NCBI GenBank assembly: GCA_026646335.1
Contig: JAPKFY010000011.1
Coordinates: 1 to 41,121, forward strand
Length of the DNA: 41,121 bases
Direction of reading: 5' to 3'
Origin: Aequorivita sp.
Lineage (GTDB): Bacteria > Bacteroidota > Bacteroidia > Flavobacteriales > Flavobacteriaceae
Position numbers and translations under genes: made by a program. The notes under the pieces are model-generated. The model saw nothing but the letters and a program-made list of their open reading frames with translations, made no database searches and was not told the DNA's origin. Shown in pieces: positions 16,052 through 24,080 of this stretch (its first letter is position 1; every line of letters begins with the position of its first letter).

Positions 16052-18544
16052 TTATTTTCCGATTGACAGCATATTTGCAAACAATCTATAGGCTCCGGGA
16101 ACGCCGGCGGGAAGTTCACGGAAAAAGCTCAATCCCGTATAAATATAATACCCTTTTCCGTATTTGGCTACAAGAAGTGAGCCTTTTGTTTGGGCTTCAC
16201 CTTTGTCGCGCATTCCGAGTATTGGAGTGAACTCTTTTGCCCATTCATCGGGGAAATACAGACCGCGTTCCTGCACCCAACCTTCAAAGTCGATTGGGGT
16301 GATTTTATTGGGTGTATTCATTAGTGGGTTTTCAGGCGCGAGTATTTTTACTTCTGAAAATTCATCTGTAACGCGATCGCTAGAAAGTTTTAAGTTATAA
16401 GGAGCTAGATTTTCAGTAACCAAACCTCGGTTGGTGTTATACTGCACAATTATGTTTCCGCCGTTTTCAACGTATTTATTTAGGGTAGGTTGCGCAAAAG
16501 CGAGTTCTGAAACGGTATTGTAGGCCCGAATTCCAACAACGATTGCGTCAAAATCTTGAAGATTTTCTTGCGAAATCGCCGTAGGGTCAATCGTTGAAAC
16601 AGTATAGCCGATCTGCTTCAAACTTTCGGGAATTGCATCGCCCGCCCCGTTTATATAACCCACATTCTGTCCTTTTTTCTGAATGGCAATTTTGGCAACT
16701 TTCGCTTCCGAAGGCAATAAGATACTCTGATAGGGAATGTGCTCATAATCTATCGCAATCAATTCCTTATCAAAAATTTTTCCTTCAGCACTTATCATTG
16801 TTTTTAAATACCCTTCGCTTTGCCCGTTTGGTGGGGTTACCGTAAAATTGAAGGTTCTTGTCTCGCCGTTCCTTGTAAGCTGAAACGGCTGCTGCGCGGG
16901 TTCCACCTTCCAGCCCTCGGGATGATGCAAACTCACATTTCCGGAAATGTTATCTTTTCCGGCACGGACGATTACCGAAACACTTTCAGGAGCATCGCTG
17001 GCGAAAATCAAAACTTTTTCGGGTATGGAGGCAGTAACTTCAGGCAATACTTCCAGCGGGCGATACACTTCGCCTTTCACTGGGTCGTTGAATTTATAAA
17101 CTATGTTTTTTGTGAAAGGAATTGTTGTATTTCCAAATTGAAGTTCAAAAACTACTTTTTCTAAAACTGGGGTTTCAGGAAGACCGATCAATTCTTCGGG
17201 CGCAGCATACATTCCTTCCGTGCCTTTTTCAATTAACCAATAAGGTGAAGAGTAGGGCGGGTTGCTATTTGCGGCATCAACAGTTATTTCAATGTTTTTT
17301 TTAACATTAAAAGGAAGTGTTTCCGATGTATTCCAAATAATTTTTCCATCTGAATTTTTTACGGATTGTAAAACAACATCACTTTTTCCACGATTGATGG
17401 CTTCAATTTTTACTTTGAAGTTTTCGTTTGGATTAATTGAATTTGCTTCGGAAACGGCCTCAATAAAGATACCGCCGCAATCCAAAATCAGTTGCTTCAA
17501 TTGTTTGAGTTTGATATTTCGCCAGTGTCCATCTTTTAAATTTAAAACCAACGGATACGCTTTCAACAACTGAGGCAATACTTCCGAAGGATTTTTAAAG
17601 TTGAAGTTTTCTTCCAATGGATTTAAAATCGCACCGATTTCATTTCCGCCTTCAAGTCTGGACCAGTTTGTATTAATTCCTTCAAAAAGATTGTTGTCTG
17701 AAGGTTTGCTTCCTTTCAACAGCTCTAAATATTCAGTTTCCGTACCGCGCGAACCCGTACTGCCAAAACCTTGCGATTTGTGCATACTACGGCTTAAGGA
17801 AGCTATTTCGCCATTTGATAATCCGAGGTCAGGGAAGTAGTTGCCAGTTTCCACCGAAACGTGGTTGCTTTTATCGGCTTTTTCAAATTTCTCTTGGCTA
17901 CCATAAAACCACCACGAAGTATTGAAAAACAAACGCTGTGGATTCCAAACTCCATATTTCGCAGCAGATTTTGGAAATTTTGAGGCATTGCCAACCATAT
18001 CAAAAGCCTCCACGCTCAGCATGGCCGAAGCTGTATGATGACCGTGTGTGCTACCCGGACTGCGATGGTCAAAACGGTTTACGATAATATCTGGTTTGAA
18101 TTTGCGGATTGTCATTACAACATCGCTCATCACATCGTCTTTTGTCCAAAATTCAAAAGTCTCGTCTGGGTTTTTGCTGTAACCAAAATCATTGGCACGG
18201 GTGAAAAACTGTTGGCCCCCATCGGTTCTGCGCGCTGCAACTAATTCCTGGGTGCGAATCACGCCCAAAAGTTCACGTAATTCAGGGCCAATTAAGTTTT
18301 GCCCACCGTCACCACGTGTAATGGAGAGGTAAGCGGTATTTGCATGCACATCATTCACCAAATAGGATATGAGCCTTGTGTTTTCGTCATCTGGATGCGC
18401 AGCAATATATAGTGCCGAACCCACAAAATTAAGTTTTTGAAGGTCGTGGTGTATTTCGGAAGCGGTAGGTTTTTTGGGAGCTTGTGCGGTTGCTGCTATC
18501 GTGAAAAATAAAAATAGAAGTCTAAAAAAAAACGGTTTATGCAT
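16052..18544 (-). CDS. Secreted PIG-L/LmbE family N-deacetylase, large form
   Basis: This 830-residue exported protein has a signal peptide ending ATAQ (res 1-21). The N-terminal PIG-L/LmbE zinc deacetylase domain carries AAHPDDE (His50, Asp52, Asp53) and the second metal motif THGHHTAS (~res 168); this family removes acetyl groups from GlcNAc-type substrates. The middle (~380-590) looks like Ig/beta-sandwich modules, and the last ~200 residues form an alpha/beta region (VVGIRAYNTVSEL, NGGNIIVQYNTN) like a glutaminase-fold domain with no evident active cysteine. The length far exceeds simple LmbE proteins (~230), as seen in a Bacteroidota subfamily. It heads a probable operon with the 36-residue protein, the symporter and GNAT. 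A TATCTTTG -7 box lies upstream. Confidence 0.88.
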   Translation of the reverse strand: MHKPFFFRLLFLFFTIAATAQAPKKPTASEIHHDLQKLNFVGSALYIAAHPDDENTRLISYLVNDVHANTAYLSITRGDGGQNLIGPELRELLGVIRTQELVAARRTDGGQQFFTRANDFGYSKNPDETFEFWTKDDVMSDVVMTIRKFKPDIIVNRFDHRSPGSTHGHHTASAMLSVEAFDMVGNASKFPKSAAKYGVWNPQRLFFNTSWWFYGSQEKFEKADKSNHVSVETGNYFPDLGLSNGEIASLSRSMHKSQGFGSTGSRGTETEYLELLKGSKPSDNNLFEGINTNWSRLEGGNEIGAILNPLEENFNFKNPSEVLPQLLKAYPLVLNLKDGHWRNIKLKQLKQLILDCGGIFIEAVSEANSINPNENFKVKIEAINRGKSDVVLQSVKNSDGKIIWNTSETLPFNVKKNIEITVDAANSNPPYSSPYWLIEKGTEGMYAAPEELIGLPETPVLEKVVFELQFGNTTIPFTKNIVYKFNDPVKGEVYRPLEVLPEVTASIPEKVLIFASDAPESVSVIVRAGKDNISGNVSLHHPEGWKVEPAQQPFQLTRNGETRTFNFTVTPPNGQSEGYLKTMISAEGKIFDKELIAIDYEHIPYQSILLPSEAKVAKIAIQKKGQNVGYINGAGDAIPESLKQIGYTVSTIDPTAISQENLQDFDAIVVGIRAYNTVSELAFAQPTLNKYVENGGNIIVQYNTNRGLVTENLAPYNLKLSSDRVTDEFSEVKILAPENPLMNTPNKITPIDFEGWVQERGLYFPDEWAKEFTPILGMRDKGEAQTKGSLLVAKYGKGYYIYTGLSFFRELPAGVPGAYRLFANMLSIGK

Positions 18545-18576
18545 AAAATTATGGTGCTGGTTTATTCGAAACCCTT

Positions 18577-18584
18577 CAAAGATA
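18577..18584 (-). promoter_or_regulatory. -7 promoter element of the PIG-L operon
   Basis: TATCTTTG on the minus strand lies 32 bp before the ATG at 18544 and just after the stop of the MscS gene, so the PIG-L operon has its own start. No clear -33 TTG was found. Confidence 0.5.
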
Positions 18585-18598
18585 CTTATTTGTGAAAA

Positions 18599-19159
18599 TT
18601 AATCGTGATTGAGCTCTTCCTTATTTTTATCAAGCTCTTGTTGCTGTTCAAAATATTCTTCCGGTTTAATGATACTCACACCTTTTTGCAGCATCATACT
18701 GTTAGGGTACGTAATAATCTCATTGGTAGTGGTGTGAAGAATGATATGGAATGTTTTTATATCTTCAATAATGCCTTCGCAGGGCGCTTCTTTATCGTGG
18801 ATTTTTATGTAATCACCAATTTTATATGGAAAGGTGAAAAACATTATCACGCCGCTTGTAACATTGCTGAGAATAGACCATTGTGCAAAAAAAGCGATGC
18901 CAATAACTGCAAAAATGGAAGACATTACAAGTCCCAGATTCCTAAAATCTACGCCCCAAATAAGTATCATGCCCAAAACCATCAGAAAGAAAACTGCGAA
19001 ATCCACATGTTTCATAATCAATCCTGTGCGGTGTTCAAGCCTTTCTATTTTTTTCGCAAAGTTGCGCACGGTTTTTTTAAGCATCATTCTTATGAGGAGC
19101 AATACCAAAATCAATACACCAGATTCGATGAGTTGTAGGGAGTATTCTTGTATATTCAT
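18599..19159 (-). CDS. Small mechanosensitive ion channel (MscS family)
   Basis: This 186-residue inner-membrane protein has three hydrophobic segments (LIESGVLILVLLLIRMML, HVDFAVFFLMVLGMILIWGV, and the pore-lining GLVMSSIFAVIGIAFFAQWS), followed by the MscS beta domain (SNVTSGVIMFFTFPYKIGDYI, then GIIEDIKTFHIILHT and ITYPNSMM). It is shorter than E. coli MscS (286) because the C-terminal alpha/beta cage is reduced. The role is release of solutes during hypo-osmotic shock. It starts 5 bp after the upstream lipoprotein gene and is probably co-transcribed with it. Confidence 0.9.
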   Translation of the reverse strand: MNIQEYSLQLIESGVLILVLLLIRMMLKKTVRNFAKKIERLEHRTGLIMKHVDFAVFFLMVLGMILIWGVDFRNLGLVMSSIFAVIGIAFFAQWSILSNVTSGVIMFFTFPYKIGDYIKIHDKEAPCEGIIEDIKTFHIILHTTTNEIITYPNSMMLQKGVSIIKPEEYFEQQQELDKNKEELNHD

Positions 19160-19164
19160 GTTTT

Positions 19165-20100
19165 TTAATTCAGTTTAAGTGAATCACGCAGGTTTAGGTG
19201 TTCATTACTATTTTTGGTCCAATAATCGTTTTTTATTCTTTTCAGCTTTGTAGCAGTGGTTTTTAGTCGAAGCGTGTCGTTTTGGTCTGCTGCGTTTACT
19301 TCTTCCCATTTCTCAATTTCATAGGGAAAAGTACTGTTGAAAAAAAGAATCAACTGCCGCTGCAAGTCTGGATAATTTAAAGTGTAAATGGTTATGGAAT
19401 CGCCCTGTTTTAAACTGGCGAAAGCACTGTGTTCCTTGATTTCTTTGTGCCGAAGCCGCAAATATTCAAAGGAAGGGATAATCACAACATCGCCAGTGGG
19501 CAATTCTTCGGGATTGATCCGGACAAGACTCCAAAGCTCATTTTCCAACCAGGTTTTGGGCAACGAGTGTTTTTGGTCTGCTTCCCCTTGAAAATAGGAG
19601 TGCGACTCTATTTCAAAATCTTGACGATTGTTAAGTTGCATATATACCTGGCCACACCATTCCTGCACGCTGTTGGTGATTTTTAACGGATGCTCTTTTT
19701 CAGAAATCGGGCTGAAAGTACTAGTCATTATGGAATACGGATAAATGCCAGTGTTGAAATTCTTCATTTGGTTTAACTTCAAAACTGAAATATTTTCTTT
19801 GGAAGCACTGTTTGCTTTTACCTGTGCGTCTGGCAGAAAATCTTCGGTAACAAAGATGTTGACAGCCGTTCCTTCACGAATTTCGCCATAGCGTTCCTGC
19901 AATAAACTATAGGAAGTGATTTCAGCGGTTCCGTCGTACCAATACGCTTTAAATTCTTTTGAAACAGTTCTTTGCGGAGCAGATTTTGCATCTTCTTTTT
20001 TAGTTAGAATCTGAGGGGTCCCATTTTTTTCTTCGGAAGAATTGCAAGCGTTTATAGCGATTAAAAAAACGAGAAGTGGAAAAAGTTTGAAAAAGTTCAT
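19165..20100 (-). CDS. Lipoprotein of unknown function
   Basis: This is a 311-residue protein. The ATG at 20100 gives a clean lipoprotein signal peptide (LIAINAC, Cys19, then NSSEEK). A longer frame to 20148 adds 16 residues overlapping maf and hides the signal, so it was rejected. The mature part is soluble, with VSKEFKAYWYDGTAEITSYSL and EGTAVNIFVTEDFLP as recognisable strings; I do not know the domain. Homologues usually seem to sit between maf and an MscS gene in this family (recollection). Envelope location next to a tension-gated channel suggests a cell-envelope role, but this is inference. Confidence 0.82.
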   Translation of the reverse strand: MNFFKLFPLLVFLIAINACNSSEEKNGTPQILTKKEDAKSAPQRTVSKEFKAYWYDGTAEITSYSLLQERYGEIREGTAVNIFVTEDFLPDAQVKANSASKENISVLKLNQMKNFNTGIYPYSIMTSTFSPISEKEHPLKITNSVQEWCGQVYMQLNNRQDFEIESHSYFQGEADQKHSLPKTWLENELWSLVRINPEELPTGDVVIIPSFEYLRLRHKEIKEHSAFASLKQGDSITIYTLNYPDLQRQLILFFNSTFPYEIEKWEEVNAADQNDTLRLKTTATKLKRIKNDYWTKNSNEHLNLRDSLKLN

Positions 20101-20118
20101 TATTCGAGGAATTTTTCT

Positions 20119-20148
20119 CAAAAATAGCACAAATTCAACGGTTGGCAA
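20119..20148 (-). promoter_or_regulatory. Promoter of the lipoprotein-MscS gene pair
   Basis: TATTTTTG at 20126-20119 and TTG at 20148-20146 are separated by 19 bp, a good fit to the Bacteroidota -33/-7 promoter. The -33 part lies inside the end of maf, so the pair can be transcribed separately from the upstream genes. Confidence 0.6.
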
Positions 20149-20722
20149 TCTGGGTTAACGTTTTATAAACAAGTCGGGTGGGCAATCCCATCACATTAAA
20201 ATAACAACCCTCTATTTTTTCGATGCCAATATAACCGATCCATTCCTGAATGCCATAACTTCCGGCTTTGTCAAAAGGTTTGTAGTTTTTTAAGTAGAAA
20301 TCAATTTCATCTTCAGTAAGCGGTTTAAACCAGACCTTTGTTACGTCGTGGACTGTTTCCTGAAATTCTTTTGAAGTAAAACACACCGAAGTGATAACCT
20401 CGTGCATCGCACCGCTCAAATCTTGAAGCATCTCTTTGGCTTCTTTATAATCCTTTGGTTTTCCGAGGGCTTTTTCGTCTTTCCAAACTAGGGTGTCGCT
20501 GGTAATTAATATATCTTTTTCGCTTAAATCAACAAAAACAGATGCTTTAAGTTGAGAAAGGTAATTGGTTATTTCTGAGCGATTTAGACTTAAAGGATAA
20601 ATTTCTTCAATCTCTTTAACTTGAATTGTAAAATCCAAATCCAATTCCTTGAAAAATGCCTGTCTTCTCGGGGAGCCGGAAGCGAGGATGATCTTGTAGT
20701 TTTTAAGTTTTTCGCGAAGCAT
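20135..20722 (-). CDS. maf: Maf family nucleotide pyrophosphatase
   Basis: This 195-residue cytoplasmic house-cleaning enzyme hydrolyses non-canonical or modified nucleoside triphosphates to monophosphates. It shows the phosphate-binding ASGSPRR near the N-terminus, the catalytic acidic ITSDTLVW, the GKPKDYKEAKEML helix and a C-terminal DKAGSYGIQEW with FNVMGLP. The ATG at 20722 (MLREKLKNYKIILASG) was chosen over a 51-residue longer frame that overlaps the prenyltransferase gene. It lies 41 bp after that gene with no promoter seen between, so it is probably the end of the DUF2520-KdsC-UbiA operon. Confidence 0.95.
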   Translation of the reverse strand: MLREKLKNYKIILASGSPRRQAFFKELDLDFTIQVKEIEEIYPLSLNRSEITNYLSQLKASVFVDLSEKDILITSDTLVWKDEKALGKPKDYKEAKEMLQDLSGAMHEVITSVCFTSKEFQETVHDVTKVWFKPLTEDEIDFYLKNYKPFDKAGSYGIQEWIGYIGIEKIEGCYFNVMGLPTRLVYKTLTQIANR

Positions 20723-20763
20723 TTTTTTGTTTCTGTTTACTGGATTTGAGTTTGTTTTTTGTA

Positions 20764-21723
20764 TTATTTCAAAACTACAAACTGAAAAAGAAGAATGGAG
20801 CAAATTCCTAAAAACATTATAATTTTTAGGAGTTTTGAAAGAAATCCGTATTCTTTCGGCGTATCGGCATCCCAAGATTTTACGCAGAAATAAAGCAGCG
20901 GCGCAACAATGGCAAAAAGGAAATACAACAATAAAACTTGCTGGTCGTAGAGATGCTCATACATATAAAGCACCATTCCCAAAACCATAAAAACGCCTAA
21001 AACAAAAACTATTGTTATAGTTCTTTTTCTCCCTATCGCGATGGCCAAAGTGTTTATTCCGCCTCTTTTGTCGCCGTTTATGTCTTGCAAGTCTTTTACA
21101 ATTTCACGAATTAAATTTATGGAAAAGGCAAACAGGGCATAATGTAAAACAATTTTGAAAACCGCTGATTGTTCGGTTTGGTTTTGTGGCGCAATTGCTG
21201 GGAGTAAATCAAAAAGCGCCACAATTATCAAACTCATTGCCACCAAAGCGGAAACCGCGATATTTCCAATGAGCAATATTCCTTTTAAATAAGAGGCATA
21301 CAAATAGAGCAAGGCTGAAAAAACGATAAAAAGCGCTGCAAAGCTAGGCTTTCCGATGCTGTTGGCTAGATAAAAACCTATTGCCACGCCAATTACATTC
21401 AAAATTATATACAAGCGATTTGCATTTCTTTCTGAAATCTTTTTACCTATCAAAACCTTTGTTGGTTTGTTGATTTTGTCAATTTCCACATCATAAATAT
21501 CGTTGATGATATTTCCTGCGGCAGCTATGCAGAGGGTGGCTAAAACAAGTAGCGCGAAGCCGAAAGTAGTTAAAGCCGTATCAACACCAAAAGGGAGGAA
21601 GAGCCCGTATTTTATAAAAACCTGTGCCAATGCTATAAAGAATAGGTTTTGGTAGCGGATGAGGTTTAGGTAATTCAAGGTTTCAGGTTTCGGGTTACAA
21701 GATTTGTTTAGAGAACGGATCAA
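20764..21723 (-). CDS. UbiA-type prenyltransferase (geranylgeranylglycerol-phosphate geranylgeranyltransferase-like)
   Basis: This integral membrane prenyltransferase has about nine helices and up to 319 residues. The first Asp-rich motif is clear (AGNIINDIYDVEIDKINKP), and the second is IREIVKDLQDINGDKRGG; both bind the prenyl diphosphate through magnesium. Flavobacterial members are usually annotated as GGGP geranylgeranyltransferase-like, but the acceptor in bacteria is uncertain. The reading frame's first start is TTG at 21723, overlapping the stop of the phosphatase gene (TTGA). A second TTG about 45 bases downstream (before NYLNLIRYQN) fits better with the conserved N-terminus, so the start is uncertain. 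The tight overlap indicates one operon with the two genes upstream. Confidence 0.88.
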   Translation of the reverse strand: MIRSLNKSCNPKPETLNYLNLIRYQNLFFIALAQVFIKYGLFLPFGVDTALTTFGFALLVLATLCIAAAGNIINDIYDVEIDKINKPTKVLIGKKISERNANRLYIILNVIGVAIGFYLANSIGKPSFAALFIVFSALLYLYASYLKGILLIGNIAVSALVAMSLIIVALFDLLPAIAPQNQTEQSAVFKIVLHYALFAFSINLIREIVKDLQDINGDKRGGINTLAIAIGRKRTITIVFVLGVFMVLGMVLYMYEHLYDQQVLLLYFLFAIVAPLLYFCVKSWDADTPKEYGFLSKLLKIIMFLGICSILLFQFVVLK

Positions 21724-22253
21724 TCATATTTTGCACTTACGCCTTCGGTAGGCATCCACTTGCCCTGAACTTTCAGCACTTGTTCAATCACATCGCGAAC
21801 GCAGCCTTTGCCACCTTTTTTGTGGGAAACGTATTTTGAAATGGCTTTGATTTCCTGCACGGCATCCTGCGGACAAGTGGGAAGGCCAACTTCCTGCATA
21901 ATCTCAAAATCAGGTAGGTCGTCACCCATGAACAGTGTGTTTTCATGTTTTAGGTTGTTGGACTTTAAGTAATCTTCCAAGATTTTAGTTTTGTGGTGCA
22001 CGCCCAAAAAGATGTCTTTTACCCCCAAGTTTTGGAGTCGCACTCGCACACCTTCGTTCGTTCCACCAGAGATAACACAAACGTGAAAACCTTGCTCTAC
22101 TGCGGTTTTAAGGCCATAACCGTCTTTAATGTTCATGGTTCTGAACATTTCACCTTGGGTATTTACCTGTATAGTGCCATCGGTAAGCACGCCGTCCACG
22201 TCAAAAATGAAGGTTGTTATGTGTTTTAAATATTCTTTATAGCTCTTTTCCAT
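21720..22253 (-). CDS. KdsC-like HAD phosphatase (KDO 8-phosphate phosphatase)
   Basis: This 177-residue protein belongs to the HAD subfamily C0 (no cap domain). The nucleophile motif is FDVDGVLTDG (Asp18, Asp20), motif II is ISGGTNEG, motif IV is GDDLPD, and the C-terminal tail GGKGCVRDVIEQ is typical of KdsC. Family members dephosphorylate KDO 8-phosphate, giving KDO for the lipopolysaccharide core. The start overlaps the end of the DUF2520 gene by 17 bp and the stop overlaps the prenyltransferase start. Related HAD enzymes act on N-acylneuraminate 9-phosphate, so the substrate is likely but not certain. Confidence 0.88.
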   Translation of the reverse strand: MEKSYKEYLKHITTFIFDVDGVLTDGTIQVNTQGEMFRTMNIKDGYGLKTAVEQGFHVCVISGGTNEGVRVRLQNLGVKDIFLGVHHKTKILEDYLKSNNLKHENTLFMGDDLPDFEIMQEVGLPTCPQDAVQEIKAISKYVSHKKGGKGCVRDVIEQVLKVQGKWMPTEGVSAKYD

Positions 22254-23001
22254 GTCTTTGGTTTAATTGCTCCGTAAACAGCTCATAGAGTTTCCTGTAA
22301 GGACTGTCCGCCAACAAATGTAAATGTTTTTCAATGGTTTTTCTGTCATTTCGCCTTGCTGGTCCGGTTTGTGCTTCTTCGGGCGAAAGCGTTTCAATTT
22401 TTGAAGCGGTTTCAGCTATAAGTGGTTGCAGCAATTCAAACGGCAAATCTTCGTCTTTTAAAATTTCACTGCCAATTTCATATAAATGATTGACGAAATT
22501 ATTAACAAAAACCGCTGCAAGATGTAGTTTAGCTCTTTTTTCTGAAGAAATCTCAACCACATTTTCTGAAATGGCTTCACCTAAACTTCGCAACAGCTCC
22601 AAATCTTTTGAGTTTTCAGCTTCTATGCAAATTGGAATTTTTGTAAAATCAACTTTTCGCTGTTTCGAAAAGGTCTGCAGCGGATAAAATATACCGCGGC
22701 GGTTTTTTGAAGAAAGTGCGCTCATAGCTGCGCCACCAGAAGTGTGCACAACTAGTTTATTTTGGAGAACTAAGCTTTCGGAAAAGACGGCAATAGCATC
22801 GTCCGGAATTCCAATAATGTAAACATCGGCATCTGCAATTTTCGAAATATTATAAGTAAATGGAATATTCTCAAAAGGCGAGGTAAGCTTACTATAATTT
22901 CTGTTAAAAATTTGTACGATAGATGTTTCCCTACTTTTATGTAAAGCATCGAATATATGACTGTTTACGTTTCCGAAGCCCAAAAAGATCACCTTTATCA
23001 T
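22237..23001 (-). CDS. Rossmann-like and DUF2520 domain-containing protein
   Basis: This 254-residue cytoplasmic protein has a Rossmann nucleotide-binding start (IKVIFLGFGNVNSHIFDAL) and a following beta strand with IADADVYIIGIPDDAI, as in NADP-binding reductases. Residues ~125-245 form the helical DUF2520 region (HLAAVFVNNFVNHLYEIG, ETASKIETLSPEEAQTGPARRND). The fold resembles ketopantoate or pyrroline-5-carboxylate reductases, but the reaction is not established. It is the first gene of the probable DUF2520-KdsC-UbiA-Maf operon. The likely -7 element TAACTTCG (23013-23006) is very close to the ATG. Confidence 0.88.
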   Translation of the reverse strand: MIKVIFLGFGNVNSHIFDALHKSRETSIVQIFNRNYSKLTSPFENIPFTYNISKIADADVYIIGIPDDAIAVFSESLVLQNKLVVHTSGGAAMSALSSKNRRGIFYPLQTFSKQRKVDFTKIPICIEAENSKDLELLRSLGEAISENVVEISSEKRAKLHLAAVFVNNFVNHLYEIGSEILKDEDLPFELLQPLIAETASKIETLSPEEAQTGPARRNDRKTIEKHLHLLADSPYRKLYELFTEQLNQRHGKEL

Positions 23002-23121
23002 AGTGCGAAGTTAGCTTTTTTTAGAATAAAGAATAAAGGTGATAGCGAAAAGACAATCTGAATTACACAAAAAATCTCGTCTTTTTTCTTTACTCTATTC
23101 TCTTTAATCCTTTGCGATTTT

Positions 23122-23709
23122 TCAGCGAAATACTTTGTGTTTTATGAGCTTTAATTCACCGTCCTGCTCCAGTTGTTTAATGGCGCGGATTACTGTTTCA
23201 ACGCGTTGTCCGGTTAAATCTGCAATTTGCTGCCGGGTCAATTCCACCTGAAAAAGTTCTTCAGACCCATATTTGCTTTTCAAAAAATCTATCAATGCAA
23301 GGATGCGATGCTCGGGTGGATGCACAGAGATTTCCTTTAGAATAGTGGCTTTGTAATAAAGGCGTTTTGCAAGTGCTTTTGTAAATTTTAAGTTTACTTC
23401 GGGATTATCGGTGAGAAGTTTAAACAATTTTGTTTTGTTCAGTTTGTAGAGCGTTGTTGGTTTTACGGCAGACGCAGAGGCCGGATATTTAAAATCGCCC
23501 AAGAGTGGCGGCTCGCCGAAACTTTCGCCGTCGTAAAAAATTCCTTGCACAAATTCCTTTCCCTGTTCGTTCAAATTGAACATTTTCACTTCCCCAGTCT
23601 TTATCTGAAAATAGAAGTCCGCACGTTTTTTTTCTGAAAGAATAACTTCGGAAGCTTCCCTGTTTTCAAGGGTTGCACCGTACTCCAACAATAAATTTTC
23701 TGGAATCAT
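23122..23709 (-). CDS. Crp/Fnr family transcriptional regulator
   Basis: This 195-residue regulator has an N-terminal cyclic-nucleotide-binding-like beta roll (~res 10-115; GEVKMFNLNEQGKEF, GESFGEPPLLGDF), a dimer helix and a C-terminal HTH (~145-190; LTRQQIADLTGQRVETVIRAI). The recognition helix keeps the Glu and Arg of CRP/FNR (VETVIR), with Val where CRP has its first Arg. There are no cysteines at all, so an FNR-type iron-sulfur sensor is excluded. The CRP arginine that binds the cAMP phosphate is replaced (KYPASAS context), so cAMP is unlikely. It is divergent from a hemoglobin operon, with a CRP-like site between them, suggesting regulation by NO, CO, heme or redox (inference). Confidence 0.93.
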   Translation of the reverse strand: MIPENLLLEYGATLENREASEVILSEKKRADFYFQIKTGEVKMFNLNEQGKEFVQGIFYDGESFGEPPLLGDFKYPASASAVKPTTLYKLNKTKLFKLLTDNPEVNLKFTKALAKRLYYKATILKEISVHPPEHRILALIDFLKSKYGSEELFQVELTRQQIADLTGQRVETVIRAIKQLEQDGELKLIKHKVFR

Positions 23710-23714
23710 GGGTT

Positions 23715-23730
23715 TGTGATTTGCCTCATA
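23715..23730. promoter_or_regulatory. CRP-like operator between the Crp/Fnr gene and the hemoglobin operon
   Basis: TGTGATTTGCCTCATA matches the CRP pattern TGTGA-N6-TCACA at 9 of 10 fixed positions. It lies 6 bp upstream of the regulator's start codon and 60 bp upstream of the membrane-protein gene. A separate 10-bp palindrome, GTAAATTTAC, lies at 23752-23761. Binding by the adjacent regulator is inferred. Confidence 0.45.
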
Positions 23731-23789
23731 AAATAAGGTATGGTTCGGACAGTAAATTTACATCTTCTAAAAAACAAAACAATAGTATT

Positions 23790-24077
23790 ATGAAGTCATT
23801 ATCAATAAAAGCCTTGCAGCGCGAATATGAAAAAAATTATTATATGTACATTCCATTGACCATCATCTTGAACAGTTGTATCGGTTCAATTGCTGTCATG
23901 ACCATCTTGACACAGGGTACTTCCTTGATTTCTGGGATTGAACTTACACTTTGCGTTTCACTTTGTATGGGCTATAATGCAGTTTTGCTGGCTGGTTCAA
24001 ACAGAAAGTTTGCGTTTTGGCTATTGGCAGTTAGTTTATTGGCAAATATGTTATTGATTTTAATAACTTTGCTGTAA
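23790..24077 (+). CDS. Small membrane protein upstream of truncated hemoglobin
   Basis: This 95-residue protein starts at ATG 23790; a longer frame from 23673 overlaps the regulator and was rejected. It has a basic N-terminus (SLSIKALQREYEKNYYMY), then three hydrophobic segments (IPLTIILNSCIGSIAVMTIL, LISGIELTLCVSLCMGYNAV, FAFWLLAVSLLANMLLILITLL). I do not recognise a named domain. It ends 3 bp before the hemoglobin start, so the two are co-transcribed. Similar small membrane proteins next to hemoglobins are known to me only as hypothetical proteins in Flavobacteriaceae. A role in gas sensing or respiration is a guess from context. Confidence 0.8.
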   Translation: MKSLSIKALQREYEKNYYMYIPLTIILNSCIGSIAVMTILTQGTSLISGIELTLCVSLCMGYNAVLLAGSNRKFAFWLLAVSLLANMLLILITLL

Positions 24078-24080
24078 AAA

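Noticed and set aside
15916-16119. 67-residue minus-strand ORF over the gap between the PIG-L and symporter genes
   Set aside because: It overlaps both flanking genes, has cysteine- and charge-scattered sequence without a helix, and conflicts with the better 36-residue frame.
20723-20875. Extended N-terminus (51 residues) of Maf
   Set aside because: It overlaps the end of the prenyltransferase gene and shows no Maf similarity; the ATG at 20722 fits the family.
23035-23110. Imperfect inverted AGAATAAAG/CTTTATTCT-like tract downstream of the Crp/Fnr gene (and a similar spacer at 32640-32690)
   Set aside because: It is low-complexity A/G-rich DNA with weak pairing; I cannot tell it from simple-sequence spacer.
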